A DNA stretch of 64,000 nt from Arsenophonus melophagi (GTDB lineage Bacteria > Pseudomonadota > Gammaproteobacteria > Enterobacterales > Enterobacteriaceae). The position numbers were made by a program, and so were the translations under genes. The stretch is taken from positions 37,133-101,132 of the forward strand of contig JAVYJS010000003.1 of assembly GCA_032378655.1 (NCBI GenBank), read 5' to 3'. Position 1 is the first letter of the stretch; every line of letters starts with the position of its first letter. Below are positions 49,003 through 60,071 of this stretch, in pieces. The notes under the pieces are model-generated. The model was not told the origin of the DNA and searched no databases. It was given only the letters and a program-made list of their open reading frames with translations.

Positions 49003-50516
49003 CAATTGATCCTAAACGTTAAACTCTGAAGAATATTTTCATTTTTAGTGCATCAATACATTGCCACTTTCTATTGCACTAGAAAGTATATCATTATCCT
49101 AATGAATAAGAATAAAAAGATAAAAGTTAATAGTAAAATTTTCTCTCTCTGAGAGGAATTTGAATGATACTTGAAGTATCTCTAATTCTTCTTTAAATCC
49201 TTTAACCATATTGTACTAATCAATCATTTCCATTGTAGTCTAATATAATGAGAGAAAATAGAGTGTCTTTAATCAAAAACTTAAAAAACTTTATTTATTA
49301 AAAACTTTTTTGTAGATGAAATCTAAATTTCACCAATAAAATTGGTGCAAAATTAGAATTGCACGCTGTAATACATTCAATTTTATATAGATTTTTACTT
49401 TTATAGACGTTAATTTTTATAAAATATTTAAACTGCTACAATAAAAGAGATCGCTCTCAATACAGAGAATAAATGAATATTATCAACAAGCAATAACTAG
49501 AATATAGTGATAACTAGTAACAGTTAGTTACCTACGAACAATAGTGTACTAGTAAAATTACTATACCTGAAATAGTATTAAGCAAAGGAGTTAAATAGAA
49601 AAGACAATAAGATTTTATTAACATTAAACAATGTAGCTAATGTTATTAGCTAACAAGTAATTTATATTTATTTCAAATCTTATAAGACAATGAATATTTT
49701 CAGATAATGAATATTATAGCCATTTCAGTTTTCGTATTATTTAATGAAAATTAATTATGAGGAAATTAAAAGGACAACCAATGGCGTGTGGCGTTTTCAT
49801 TTTTATTCAATACTACACCTTCCTACTTATCTCTGACTTACTTAGAAGATCAGTCAGTACGAGATAAGTAATTGCAATCTTCAACGTATAGAAGAAGACA
49901 CAGAAAGTCTAACTGTAAAATTAAGCTTTTATAGCACTCATCATTGCAATCATTCAGCTTCCACTAAGTGGAATAAAAGCACTGGATTTTGTTTAGGGTA
50001 CACATTCACATTACTAATGTGACGGCTACTAATAGTAGCCTGACCTGCATAAGGAATTATTAGTAATAAACTAATGTCAGATAAATTTTTTAAAGCCAAG
50101 AATAAAGATAGCATGATTATAATCATTTGCGATGTTGTAGTCTCTCTGCACAGCAGAAGCTGCTATTGATACAATATCCAATATTAATAAAATAAAATCA
50201 ATATATAGCTCCTAATATCTGTACTTATTTCGGTTTTCTTTTTCATTATATTGAACAAGATTCCTAAATATTCCAAAAGGAAATAATACGTATCAATATC
50301 TATAACTAAGAGCAAAATAAAATATCGTCTAATGGTTTATGAGTAAGCAGTGTTTTTAACTAACAGCATTGATATCCATTAATTTATATTTAAAAAAAAT
50401 ATGACGATAAATTAGAATTAATCCAATACTGCTATAGTAAAAAATTAGCACATAATGTTAGAATATTTATTTTAAATTTTACTACAATTGATGTAGTTAT
50501 CTCAGATAACCAGATC

Positions 50517-51626
50517 ATGTCAAACAACCATTTAAAAAAGGTCATTGTTGGAATGTCAGGAGGCGTAGATTCTTCTGTATCTGCTTATCTACTAAAACAA
50601 CAAGGTTATCAAGTATCGGGTCTTTTTATGAAAAATTGGGAAGAAGATGACGATAAAGATTATTGTGCAGCAGCGAATGATCTTGCCGATGCTAAATCCG
50701 TATGCAATAAACTTGATATTGAGCTTCATACTATTAATTTTTCTGCTGAATATTGGGATAATGTTTTTTCTAATTTTCTCTCAGAGTATCAGGCTGGACG
50801 TACTCCAAATCCAGATATTTTATGTAATAAAGAAATCAAATTTAAAGCATTTTTAGAATTCGCAACTGAAGATCTTTCAGCAGACTATATAGCCACTGGT
50901 CATTATGCGCGACGCAACACTATTAATGGATGTCATCAATTATTACGTGGCTTTGATAGGAACAAAGATCAAACATATTTCCTTTATGCTTTAGATCAAT
51001 CACAACTAGCAAAAAGCCTCTTTCCGATCGGAAAGCTAAAAAAATCTACCGTTCGTGGTATTGCAGAAGCACTTGGTTTAATTACAGCTAAAAAGAAAGA
51101 CTCTACAGGAATTTGTTTTATTGGTGAGCGTAAATTTCGTGATTTCCTCGCTCGATATCTACCTGATAAACCTGGTGAGATTATAACAGTTCATGGTAAA
51201 ACTTTAGGCAATCATTCAGGCCTGATGTATCATACATTAGGCCAACGTAAGGGATTAGGTATCGGTGGTGTCAAAGAAGCAAGCAACAGTCCATGGTATG
51301 TCGTTGATAAAGATATTAAAAATAATCGCCTAATTGTTGCCCAAGGCAATAATAATCAATATTTAATGTCTACAGGACTGACCATAAAAAAAATCCACTG
51401 GATTAATCCACTAGTATTAAATAAAACTAAGCAATACACAGTTAAAACGCGTTATCGGCAGCCAGATGTTTCATGTACAATTGCGCAATTGAGTGATGCT
51501 CAAATTGTAGTACAATTTGAGCATCCTATTGCAGCTGTTACAATAGGTCAATCAGCAGTTTTTTATTACGGAGATATCTGTTTAGGTGGTGGTATTATTG
51601 AAACACGTATTCAAGAAGCCAAGTAA
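50517..51626 (+). CDS. mnmA: tRNA-specific 2-thiouridylase
   Basis: MnmA puts sulfur on U34 of Lys, Glu and Gln tRNAs. The PP-loop GMSGGVDSS (residues 13-21), the first catalytic cysteine in DILCNKEIKF and the second in GICFIGERKF are intact; length 369 equals E. coli within a residue. Inside the C-terminal beta-barrel domain, a 15-bp-arm palindrome (51495-51525) encodes DAQIVVQFEHP, and substitutions relative to E. coli (DDRIEVIFDEP) cluster exactly there. hflD, which lies between mnmA and purB in E. coli, is missing. Confidence 0.96.
   Translation: MSNNHLKKVIVGMSGGVDSSVSAYLLKQQGYQVSGLFMKNWEEDDDKDYCAAANDLADAKSVCNKLDIELHTINFSAEYWDNVFSNFLSEYQAGRTPNPDILCNKEIKFKAFLEFATEDLSADYIATGHYARRNTINGCHQLLRGFDRNKDQTYFLYALDQSQLAKSLFPIGKLKKSTVRGIAEALGLITAKKKDSTGICFIGERKFRDFLARYLPDKPGEIITVHGKTLGNHSGLMYHTLGQRKGLGIGGVKEASNSPWYVVDKDIKNNRLIVAQGNNNQYLMSTGLTIKKIHWINPLVLNKTKQYTVKTRYRQPDVSCTIAQLSDAQIVVQFEHPIAAVTIGQSAVFYYGDICLGGGIIETRIQEAK
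51495..51525. repeat. 15-bp-arm palindrome inside mnmA
   Basis: 51495-51509 pairs perfectly with 51511-51525 around one G. It keeps the frame and the protein length but coincides with a run of amino-acid changes. Confidence 0.82.
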
Positions 51627-52110
51627 TAAAAAATTTTAAAAATTTACTCTTGCTTTCTTGGTATCTTCCAAGAATATTTTTTGTTCATTAAAATAGTTCA
51701 TAAAAAAAGTATTGATAATGCAAGAGCAATTGTGATTAATAGCATGAAAATGCTGATTCATTGCATATTCCTTGTTTTCTATAAAACAAGGAGAAAATCT
51801 TTCTATTGACTTGTACACTTTAATTTCTATACTCATTGCCTGTAATATACTCTTGACTCTACATTTGATTCGGTACTGATTAAGTTGAATGAACTATAAC
51901 ATTGGTTATCAGCGAAAAGTGCAGAGAATAATCTTATTAACTTTATAAACGACTATTCTACTCTTCTATATGTTCTCTAGAGAATATTTTCTATAATCAA
52001 TGGTTTCGCTATAATACTTGATAAGTGTAATAGCAAAAAAATGAAAGAAACTTTGTTCATTGTGATGAATGATCAAAGTGATGCATTAATACATTTTGGA
52101 GTTATTAGGA
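51627..52110. other. Gap in place of hflD
   Basis: E. coli has hflD here. No part of it can be read in the 484 bp left. A 10-bp-arm hairpin (51769-51792) is present. A 66-codon minus frame (51636-51836) overlaps it and has no known relative. Confidence 0.58.
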
Positions 52111-53481
52111 ATGGAATTCTCTTCACTTACTGCTGTATCACCAATTGATGGCCGATACATGGATAAAGTCAGTGTATTACGTCCAATTTTTAGTGAATTT
52201 GGTTTATTAAAATATCGTATCAAGGTAGAAATATGCTGGTTACAAAAATTAGCGGAATGTTCTGATATTCAAGAAGTACCAACTTTTAGTACTGAAGCAA
52301 AAGATTATCTTGAGCAAATTGTCTCTAATTTTAATGAAATTGATGCCAATCAAATCAAAAATATTGAGCAAACCACTCATCATGATATAAAAGCAGTTGA
52401 ATATTTTCTAAAAGAAAAAATGATTGCTATGCCTGAATTAAAGAAAATAGCTGAGTTTATTCATTTTGCCTGTACCTCTGAAGATATTAATAATCTTTCC
52501 TATGCACTTATGCTCAAAACTGCTCGAGATCAAGTCATTCTTCCAATATGGCAAAAAATCATTAATAATCTAAAAGAAATGGCTCATATTTATCGTGCTT
52601 TTCCGTTACTTTCAAGAACTCATGGACAACCAGCTACGCCCACTACCATTGGTAAAGAGTTTGCCAATTTTGCTTATCGTATTCAGCGACAATATCACAA
52701 ATTTGAAAAAATCGAGATTTTAGGTAAAATTAATGGTGCTGTAGGTAATTACAATGCCCATTTCTCCACTTACCCTAACATAAATTGGCATCTCTTCAGT
52801 GAAGAATTTGTTACTTCATTAGATATAACCTGGAATCCATTTACAACACAAATTGAACCACACGACTATATTGCTGAACTATTCAATTGTATTGTTCGTT
52901 TCAATACCATTTTAATTGATTTTAATAGGGATATCTGGGGTTATATTGCCCTGAACCACTTTAGACAAAAAATTGTTTCGGGTGAAATTGGTTCATCAAC
53001 CATGCCACATAAAGTTAATCCAATTGATTTTGAAAATGCTGAGGGCAATCTTGGATTAGCCAATGCCTTATTAAATCATTTAGCACATAAATTACCAATT
53101 TCACGTTGGCAGCGAGATCTCACAGATTCAACTGTATTACGTAATGTAGGAGTGGGTATTGGTTATGCTTTAGTTGCTTATCAAGCAACACTGAAAGGGT
53201 TAAGCAAGCTAGAGGTTAATGAGCAAAGTTTAAAAACTGAATTAAACGAAAACTGGGCAGTATTAGCTGAGGCTATTCAAACTGCTATGCGTCGTTTTTC
53301 CATTAAAAACCCTTATGAACAGTTAAAAGCGTTAACTCATGGAAAACATGCTACAGAAGATGATATAAAAAAATTTATTGATAACTTAGATTTACCTAAA
53401 ATAGAAAAAGATCGCCTAAAAAAACTGACTCCAGCTAACTACATTGGTTATTCAATGAATCTTGTCGACTATTTAAAATAA
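52111..53481 (+). CDS. purB: Adenylosuccinate lyase
   Basis: PurB splits SAICAR and adenylosuccinate, acting twice in purine synthesis. It carries the superfamily signature GSSTMPHKVNP and the regions THGQPATPTTIGKE and TSEDINNLSYALML. I chose the ATG at 52111 because GGAG lies 9 nt upstream and the 456 residues equal E. coli; an in-frame TTG at 52096 would add five residues. It is followed by a probable terminator (53576-53627). Confidence 0.97.
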   Translation: MEFSSLTAVSPIDGRYMDKVSVLRPIFSEFGLLKYRIKVEICWLQKLAECSDIQEVPTFSTEAKDYLEQIVSNFNEIDANQIKNIEQTTHHDIKAVEYFLKEKMIAMPELKKIAEFIHFACTSEDINNLSYALMLKTARDQVILPIWQKIINNLKEMAHIYRAFPLLSRTHGQPATPTTIGKEFANFAYRIQRQYHKFEKIEILGKINGAVGNYNAHFSTYPNINWHLFSEEFVTSLDITWNPFTTQIEPHDYIAELFNCIVRFNTILIDFNRDIWGYIALNHFRQKIVSGEIGSSTMPHKVNPIDFENAEGNLGLANALLNHLAHKLPISRWQRDLTDSTVLRNVGVGIGYALVAYQATLKGLSKLEVNEQSLKTELNENWAVLAEAIQTAMRRFSIKNPYEQLKALTHGKHATEDDIKKFIDNLDLPKIEKDRLKKLTPANYIGYSMNLVDYLK

Positions 53482-53575
53482 TATCAATTGTTGCAAAACA
53501 TTAATTGCTTACTTAACTTTATACGTAACCAGTTAGCTAAACTATATAGTAATTTTCATTAGGTAATATTGTACC

Positions 53576-53627
53576 CTTATCTTCCTATCTTCTTCAGATA
53601 GGAAGATAAGCTTTATTTTATTTCTAG
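53576..53627 (+). terminator. Probable terminator of purB
   Basis: 53576-53590 pairs perfectly with 53596-53610 (15-bp arms, 5-nt loop), followed by CTTTATTTTATTTC. It begins about 95 nt after the purB stop. Confidence 0.6.
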
Positions 53628-54037
53628 TCGATCTTGTGATATATTGAATTTGTTTAAATTGTTATATAAATATTAATTGTGGTAGCTTGTTCCCTATTAC
53701 ATAGCCATCTGACTGCCCAATACAAATGATAGTGCATATCTAAAAATTGATTGTTACAAAATCTTCATATTGCATTGCAATTATGAGTTTGAAAGTACTG
53801 GATTTTGACATGTAAAGAAAGAATGATTAGACGTTAGTGGCTGAGTAATATTAAATTATCGATTTAACATTATAAATAGCGCGAATACACCAGAGAGCAC
53901 TGAAGTACGAAAATAGCTATTTTAAAAGCGAAATTGATAATTATGTAATAAAATTACTTCCTCTGGCAGTATCTTAAAAATGCATTCAAGAATTGAGATA
54001 TAAAAATATTTTAATTGATTGGTTGAATTACTCAATA

Positions 54038-54068
54038 TTCTTTGCTTATCTTTAGTATAAGCAAAGAA
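54038..54068. repeat. Inverted repeat, 12-bp arms, 7-nt loop
   Basis: 54038-54049 pairs with 54057-54068. Confidence 0.72.
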
Positions 54069-54172
54069 GACAAGAAGAAAGCAGTAAGTTCAAAGATTTG
54101 CTATCTTAGTTATTTGTGTGCATCTTCCTAAGATAGTTATTGCATTTTTGCAGAACAACTATATATAGTAAT

Positions 54173-54204
54173 ATATAGTTTATATTATATAATATAAACT
54201 ATAT
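54173..54204. repeat. AT-only inverted repeat, about 15-bp arms
   Basis: 54173-54187 pairs with 54190-54204; nearly all A and T, so chance is a larger factor here. Confidence 0.6.
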
Positions 54205-55216
54205 GAAGCACTCATAACCTTAAAGGTTCATTCTAAACAAATATGGTGATAATTTTGCAGTGATTGTACTTTTTCGTAATTATAGGTTTATTTAAAACGT
54301 AGCTTTTACTGAATAAAGCATTGGTTTCATTAATAATTTTTAATGAATAAAAGTTAAACGACTAACATTGATATTAATGCTCTTTCTTTAAGTCACTTAC
54401 TTTGCGTCAGTTATTACAAATGTTAAATCTACTTTAACTTACACCAATAAGTCCATAATAAATGATGATAATAATCATAGAAAACTTTTAGCTTTTAATC
54501 TAAAAGATGGATGAGTTTTGTGAATAGCTTGACTATGCTATATTGGTTAATTGTATTCTAATTATTGCATTGCTTTGCCTGTAAAGCCTGTAACTTCTTT
54601 TTTTTAATGTTTTTATCTAAAAAAACTTTCATTTTCGTATAACACTTTATTAAAGTTGGTAGTCCCTAAAATAGGGAAACAACAGCAGTAATAACATGAA
54701 CAGTGCTTAAGATTATTAAAAAGATTTGCCATGACACAACTTTTCAAAAGCGTATGAACGATAGGCTCCAAAATGGACTGATTAGTCCATAATAATATTA
54801 CTAATTTTACTTATCTAATCGCTAATTGTAGATTATAAGTAGTTTTTAACTAAAAATCAATCGAAATATGTTTTAAACACATATATTATGTATTTTCAAG
54901 TATAGAAAATAAAAGTGATAATACACTGATTATCAGTAACAGTATAATGTTCTATACCTATCAAGTTTTTAATATTTTCAATTCACTAATTTTCCTATAC
55001 ATGATTTATAGGAATAAATCTTAAAATTAAGACTTCCAGAAAAAAGGAAAAGTTAGAAACGGCTAAAATAATATTTTTCTCGTCTTATTAATCAAAGTTT
55101 TATTATGGTACAAAGACAATGATGAGATCTTTATCGATGTAATGTCTTTTTACGCAAATTTCTAAGTCGATAATATAATAAATAAAATTGCATCATAGGA
55201 TGCTATCCTATCTCAT

Positions 55217-55283
55217 AATAATAACCATATAATTTTCATGTTCTTATCTTAGATAAGAACATGAAAATTATATGGTTATTATT
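55217..55283. repeat. 67-bp palindrome (33-bp arms) covering the lolE stop codon
   Basis: 55217-55249 is the exact reverse complement of 55251-55283 around a single T. The right arm contains the lolE TAA stop (55279-55281) and part of its last lysine codon. On the minus strand no T-tract follows, so it is not a standard terminator, yet it would fold the 3' end of the lolCDE message into a very long stem. Confidence 0.9.
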
Positions 55284-56523
55284 TACTTAAAAGTCGAACT
55301 GGATCTATCTTTACTGCCCGTCTAGCTGGATACCAACTAGCAAGTATATTAAAAATTAATGTTGTTAACATGACATACAATATATCAGTAATACGCAGTT
55401 CAGATGGTAAAAAATCGATAAAATAAACATCACCTGATAAAATAGGATGACCAATATTATTTTCTATCCATTGAATAATGAACGTTAACTTTAATGATAT
55501 AAAAATACCAGATAAAATACCGATAAAACAGCCAATCATGCCTGTGATTAATCCATACCAAAAAAAAATAGCATGGATAAAACTATCTTTAGTACCCAAC
55601 GTTCTCAATATCGCAATATCTTTGCTTTTATCTTTTACTGCCATCACTATGGTAGATACAATATTAAAACATGCAATAAAAATCACCAATATCATAATAA
55701 GATAAATGATGCTTCGCACCATTTGAATATCACTATATATATAACCATAATCAGTAATCCAACTATTAATAGTAACATACTTTCCAGTATTTACGCCTGC
55801 ATCATAGACAATTTTATGAGCAGAAAAAATATCACTTACACTGATCTGAAACCCAGTAATACCATCACCGTAACCTAAATATTGTTGAGCATCTTGCAAT
55901 GGAACAATTGCTAACTGATGATCTAACATGCCATTTAATTTGAAAATACCAATAACTGTAGCATTAATTCGATTCGGTTTCTGAATATGTAATTTACCAT
56001 CAGCATTAGGAATCATAATGGTAATTTGATCTCCAGGAGAAACTTGTAAATCTTTTGCAATACCTTGGCCTAAAATCATTTCTTTATTGCCATGGTTGAA
56101 TTTTTGCCATACATTACTTAAGATAAAACTAGGCAATGCACTAACGGTTTGCACTGTTAGTAAATCAACACCAACCACTTGAATGATTTTTACTATACTT
56201 CTTCTTTCAAGTAATCCAGTAAAATGAATATATGGGGATACATTCACTACTCCAGGGGTCTCTTGCACCTTATTTAAATCAGTTTGCCAATTTACATAAG
56301 GTTGCTTAACTGCAGTAATTTTACCATGAGGAACCACTGAAAGTATGCGAGATTTTAATTCGTGCTCAAAGCCATTCATTGTGCTCAAACCAATAATCAA
56401 TACAGCAACACCCAGTGCAATACTAAATGTCGAGATAATTGATATCAATGAAAGCAATCCAGATTTTTTTTTACCTTGAATAAAACGCAGTGCAATTTTA
56501 CCAGCATGGAGAAATTCCACCAT
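55279..56523 (-). CDS. lolE: Lipoprotein-releasing system permease LolE
   Basis: LolE and LolC form the membrane part of the LolCDE exporter that releases lipoproteins from the inner membrane to LolA. LolE has four membrane helices, one near residues 20-45 and three near 265-390, with a large periplasmic domain between. It matches E. coli in VAVLIIGLSTMNGFEHEL, IMIPNADGK, VMAVKDKSKDIAILRTLG and YFIDFLPSELR; length 414 equals E. coli. It follows lolD by 27 nt. Its stop is inside a 67-bp palindrome. Confidence 0.95.
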   Translation of the reverse strand: MVEFLHAGKIALRFIQGKKKSGLLSLISIISTFSIALGVAVLIIGLSTMNGFEHELKSRILSVVPHGKITAVKQPYVNWQTDLNKVQETPGVVNVSPYIHFTGLLERRSIVKIIQVVGVDLLTVQTVSALPSFILSNVWQKFNHGNKEMILGQGIAKDLQVSPGDQITIMIPNADGKLHIQKPNRINATVIGIFKLNGMLDHQLAIVPLQDAQQYLGYGDGITGFQISVSDIFSAHKIVYDAGVNTGKYVTINSWITDYGYIYSDIQMVRSIIYLIMILVIFIACFNIVSTIVMAVKDKSKDIAILRTLGTKDSFIHAIFFWYGLITGMIGCFIGILSGIFISLKLTFIIQWIENNIGHPILSGDVYFIDFLPSELRITDILYVMLTTLIFNILASWYPARRAVKIDPVRLLSK

Positions 56524-56550
56524 GATTATTACATTCCCTTTAATGTGGGA

Positions 56551-57249
56551 TTATCCTGTAAAGGATAATTCATTCTGTAAACAACCATCTCGCATTTCTA
56601 CCTGTCGCATTAAACGACCTGCAAGCCGTAAATCATGCGTTACCAACAAAAAGGCTGTGCCTTTTTGTTGATTAATCGCTAGTAATAAATCGAAGATTAT
56701 ATTCGTATTATGTAAATCTAAATTACCTGTTGGTTCATCGGCTAATACTAAAGTGGGTTCATGAACAATGGCTCGCGAAATAGCAACTCGTTGACACTCA
56801 CCACCTGATAGTTCAGATGGGCGATGATTTACTCGATGTGTTAATCCTACTTCTCCTAATATTTCATAGGCTTTCTGTTTTGCTTCCATCCGTTTTATGC
56901 CGCCAATTAATAATGGCATCATCACATTTTCTAATGCAGTAAAATCTGATAATAGATGATGAAATTGATAAATAAAACCTAACTCGTGATTACGTAGTTC
57001 AGCTCTTTTAGTACTAGACAGTGAACTAATTTTTTTCTCATTAAAAATCACTTCCCCGCTCGTTGGGGTATCTAGCAAGCCTAATAAATGGAGTAGTGTA
57101 CTTTTTCCAGATCCTGATCTACCAAAAATTGCCATCATTTCTCTCTTTTTTATAGAAAAAGAGATATTTGTAAGCACATTTGTTAAAATTTTTCCATCTT
57201 GATAACTCTTGTAGAGATTATGGCAAACTAATAGTGTAGAATTATTCAT
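56551..57249 (-). CDS. lolD: Lipoprotein-releasing system ATPase LolD
   Basis: LolD drives the LolCDE exporter with ATP. It has Walker A (GRSGSGKST near residue 43), FIYQFHHLLSDFTALENV (the LolD-type Q-loop area), signature LSGGECQRVA, Walker B LVLADEPTGNLD and the H-loop THD. The usual arginine after LSGGE is cysteine. I chose the ATG at 57249, as homology begins there and the start overlaps the lolC end by 8 bp; 232 residues against 233. The longer open frame upstream is inside lolC and has no homology. Confidence 0.95.
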   Translation of the reverse strand: MNNSTLLVCHNLYKSYQDGKILTNVLTNISFSIKKREMMAIFGRSGSGKSTLLHLLGLLDTPTSGEVIFNEKKISSLSSTKRAELRNHELGFIYQFHHLLSDFTALENVMMPLLIGGIKRMEAKQKAYEILGEVGLTHRVNHRPSELSGGECQRVAISRAIVHEPTLVLADEPTGNLDLHNTNIIFDLLLAINQQKGTAFLLVTHDLRLAGRLMRQVEMRDGCLQNELSFTG

Positions 57250-58444
57250 AACGTAATGTCTCTGCAGGTCGTACAGTAGATGAATACCAAGCTGGATAAA
57301 GGGTAGCCAATAACGATACAGCGATCGCAAAAAATGCAATAAATATAACGTGTACAGGGTCAATAAATATTGGCAATGCAATATCTTTAGCTAATAAACC
57401 TATTATTGACATTATTACATTAAGCTGATTTGCGATCAATAGACCTAATAATGTTCCACTGAAAGTACCAATAATCCCGGCGCTAACTCCCTGTAGCATA
57501 AAAATGGCCATAATGCGCCATCTCTGTAAGCCTAATGTCTGTAAAATAGCGACTTCATTTTGTTTTTCCATTACTAACAATGAAAGTGAAATAACAATAT
57601 TAAATGCTGCGACGATAATAATAAGGCTCAATAATAAGTTCATCATATTTTTTTCCATGCTAACCGCTTGAAAAAACTCTCCCTTGCTTTCTCTCCAATC
57701 CTTCCATATTATACCTGTCGGTAACGTTTGTTGACTTAAGCTAGCAACAGTTAAAGGTGAGTGAAGATAAAGACGCCATCCAGTAATATTACCTATCGGA
57801 TAGCGCAGTAATCGTGCTGCATCTTGCTGATTGACCAATAATTCGCTATTATCTGCTTCGCCTTTAGTAGCAAAAAATCCTGCTACTGTAAATAAACGTT
57901 GACTAAGTATTTGACCCATTGGGGTAGGTTGACTAACCCCAGGAACAATTAATCTTAATTGATCTCCTCGTTTTACCTCGAGTTGCTCAGCTAATTTTAT
58001 GCCTAAAATAACATGATAGCTTCCAACAGTTAAAACTGTTGGATCAACATCTTGTAGATACTTTAATAAAGGTTCGTGCGACTCTTCATCAACACCAATC
58101 ATAATTGTAATTCCTACATTCTTCTTGCTCTGTAATACCACTTCACTGGTCACAATCTGGGCAATTCGGTCAATGCCCTGTAAACACATTATATTTTTTG
58201 CTGGATATTGACTTGGATTAAAATGACCATTTTGTGTTGTTAAAATAACGTGCGGAATATATTTTAAAATACTTTGTTGTAATGAGCGTTCAAAACCGTT
58301 CATAACAGAACTAACAGTAATCAATGCCATGGTGCCTATTGCAATGGAAATTGTAGATAAACTAGAGACGAAGCAGCCAAATCGGTCAACTGTTCGTCTT
58401 CGCATGTAACGTAAACCAATATAAAAGATAACAGATTGCAGCAT
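57242..58444 (-). CDS. lolC: Lipoprotein-releasing system permease LolC
   Basis: LolC is the partner of LolE and recruits LolA through its periplasmic domain. Matches include VSSLSTISIAIGTMALI, SVMNGFERSLQ, PMGQILSQRLF, GNITGWRLYL, GEFFQAVSMEKNMMNLLLSL and the terminal ETLRYE; length 400 is close to 399. The start is the ATG at 58444 with AAGGA-like bases upstream (CCTCGGATTT region on the minus strand is weak). It is the first gene of lolCDE. A 10-bp-arm hairpin (58022-58043) lies in a variable part of the coding sequence. Confidence 0.95.
   Translation of the reverse strand: MLQSVIFYIGLRYMRRRTVDRFGCFVSSLSTISIAIGTMALITVSSVMNGFERSLQQSILKYIPHVILTTQNGHFNPSQYPAKNIMCLQGIDRIAQIVTSEVVLQSKKNVGITIMIGVDEESHEPLLKYLQDVDPTVLTVGSYHVILGIKLAEQLEVKRGDQLRLIVPGVSQPTPMGQILSQRLFTVAGFFATKGEADNSELLVNQQDAARLLRYPIGNITGWRLYLHSPLTVASLSQQTLPTGIIWKDWRESKGEFFQAVSMEKNMMNLLLSLIIIVAAFNIVISLSLLVMEKQNEVAILQTLGLQRWRIMAIFMLQGVSAGIIGTFSGTLLGLLIANQLNVIMSIIGLLAKDIALPIFIDPVHVIFIAFFAIAVSLLATLYPAWYSSTVRPAETLRYE
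58022..58043. repeat. Hairpin inside lolC, 10-bp arms, 2-nt loop
   Basis: 58022-58031 pairs with 58034-58043. It encodes the variable stretch DPTVLTVGSY of the periplasmic domain. Confidence 0.65.
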
Positions 58445-58643
58445 GAAATCCGAGGGGCTTCCTTGTGCCCTTTTAAGAAAGAAAAGTATTCAATGATAAT
58501 CAATAGTAAACTCAGGATTAATTTATTAACTAAAATATCCTAAGACAACGCTTTAGGCTTTTAATATATAAATTAACAAGAGTTAAGATTATTTTGTTTT
58601 AGTGTAGTGACAACAAAAATAATCCCTTTATGAGGGCCCATGA

Positions 58644-58670
58644 AGTCTTATTATACAATATAATAAGACT
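58644..58670. repeat. Inverted repeat, 12-bp arms, 3-nt loop
   Basis: 58644-58655 pairs with 58659-58670, 200 nt upstream of lolC. Confidence 0.72.
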
Positions 58671-59673
58671 AGCTATTTAACAAAAAAGATAATCGTTGCC
58701 GATTGTAATCTATAACCGAAGATATAGTATTCGTAGAGTTTCGGATATTGTCAATCGTAATTACGAGAAAAGTAAAAGGGGTATTCAATCACAATGCTTG
58801 TGTTTTGTAAACGATGTTTGCAAAGTTTTTTCCGCATTAAAATTATTTTGATATCGTTGTACGATTTTTATCGACTAAAACATTAATACAATATTTACCA
58901 ATACCTCATATTCATATCTCAATGCAAAAGGTATTTTTTATTAATGTTATAAGCAATCGCTTATTGAGTATGTTATACTAACCCTCAATAATAGTGGATA
59001 TGATACTATAGCGAATATGGTATTGCCAGTTTAGTAATATGAAATCTCTCTTTTTAAGGCATTGGCTTTCTTTATTGTATTGATTTTTAACGATGCAAAT
59101 CAATAGTTTGATTTTTGATATTCAATGTACATTTGTTAAAATTAAGTCAAGAAAATTACTTGCGACTCATGAAATTATGAGTAATGAATACTGTCATTGA
59201 CTTATTTATTAGATAATGTCAAAAAAAATATTTTATGTACGTTAGTGATTATTAGTATTGATATCAATCCATCAATAAAACCTATTGGTCATATTAAATC
59301 TGATATATCTCAATGTTATGAGAGTCACAGTGTTATTTCAACGTGTTCATAATTTTCCATGAAATACTTTAGATAAATAGAGAAAAACGATTTTCTTCTT
59401 AAGAAAAGAAGAAGAAGAATAAAGTACCTTATTTAGTTTTACCTTATTCTGTATTAGTGAAATACAGCATTTTTGATCAGATGAATCAATTGAGTAGTAA
59501 TGTTAGCGTACTGATTACTTTCTTGCAAAAGTATCTAGCGACGTATAAAGTATTAGAATTGATAGCATAAATACAGTTGCTAAAACTAGCTGCATTTAAA
59601 ATATCAAGTTCATCGTATATCTATTCAGCTGATGGATAGATTAATCAAGATATAGAATATCACTTCAATAAGT

Positions 59674-59732
59674 AATATTATTGTTTGTACTTTTATTAGT
59701 ACGGTACTAAATAAAGTACAAACAATAATATT
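59674..59732. repeat. Inverted repeat, 20-bp perfect arms plus inner 7-bp stem
   Basis: 59674-59693 pairs exactly with 59713-59732; after a 2 x 2 mismatch the stem continues with TTAGTAC/GTACTAA (59696-59702 and 59704-59710). Confidence 0.83.
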
Positions 59733-60071
59733 GACATTGTTGTTAATCCATAATTCTACTAAATGATAACCATATCACGTTTATACCCTTAACAAAAGGG
59801 TATAAGGTATATTAAGACAGTCTAATCGTTCTTGAGTATTCGACATATAAAACGCATTTTATAATTGACACAGTTATATGCGCACAAGAGATCTTGATCA
59901 CTTAATAAATAATTTCAGTTACAGCAGTTCCATGTATATATTGACGTCACAGTCAATAAAATAGGTATTATCCTTCTTAGTACTAAGACCATTTATTGCA
60001 CACATTGATAATGTGTAGTACAAGTACATCAATTAACTTTAAGAACCAGATATTAATATCAAAAAGCTTAC

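Larger units (their letters stand above)
48344..50516. other. 2.2-kb gap between ygfA and mnmA
   Basis: No gene recognised. It holds a 19-bp-arm hairpin (48751-48791) that abuts copy B of the dispersed direct repeat (48789-49002), and several short hairpins further on (for example GGCTACT/AGTAGCC near 50025). Confidence 0.58.
53482..55216. other. 1.7-kb gap between purB and lolE
   Basis: No gene recognised. It contains the purB terminator hairpin, hairpins at 54038-54068 and 54173-54204, a short ATGGACT/AGTCCAT hairpin near 54775, and ends in the large palindrome over the lolE stop. phoP-phoQ, next to purB in E. coli, are absent. Confidence 0.58.

Noticed and set aside
51636..51836. 66-codon minus-strand frame in the hflD gap
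   Set aside because: No similarity to hflD or any known protein; it overlaps hairpins.
57250..57381. 44-codon N-terminal extension of lolD
   Set aside because: It lies wholly inside the lolC coding sequence and has no homology; the ATG at 57249 gives the family length.
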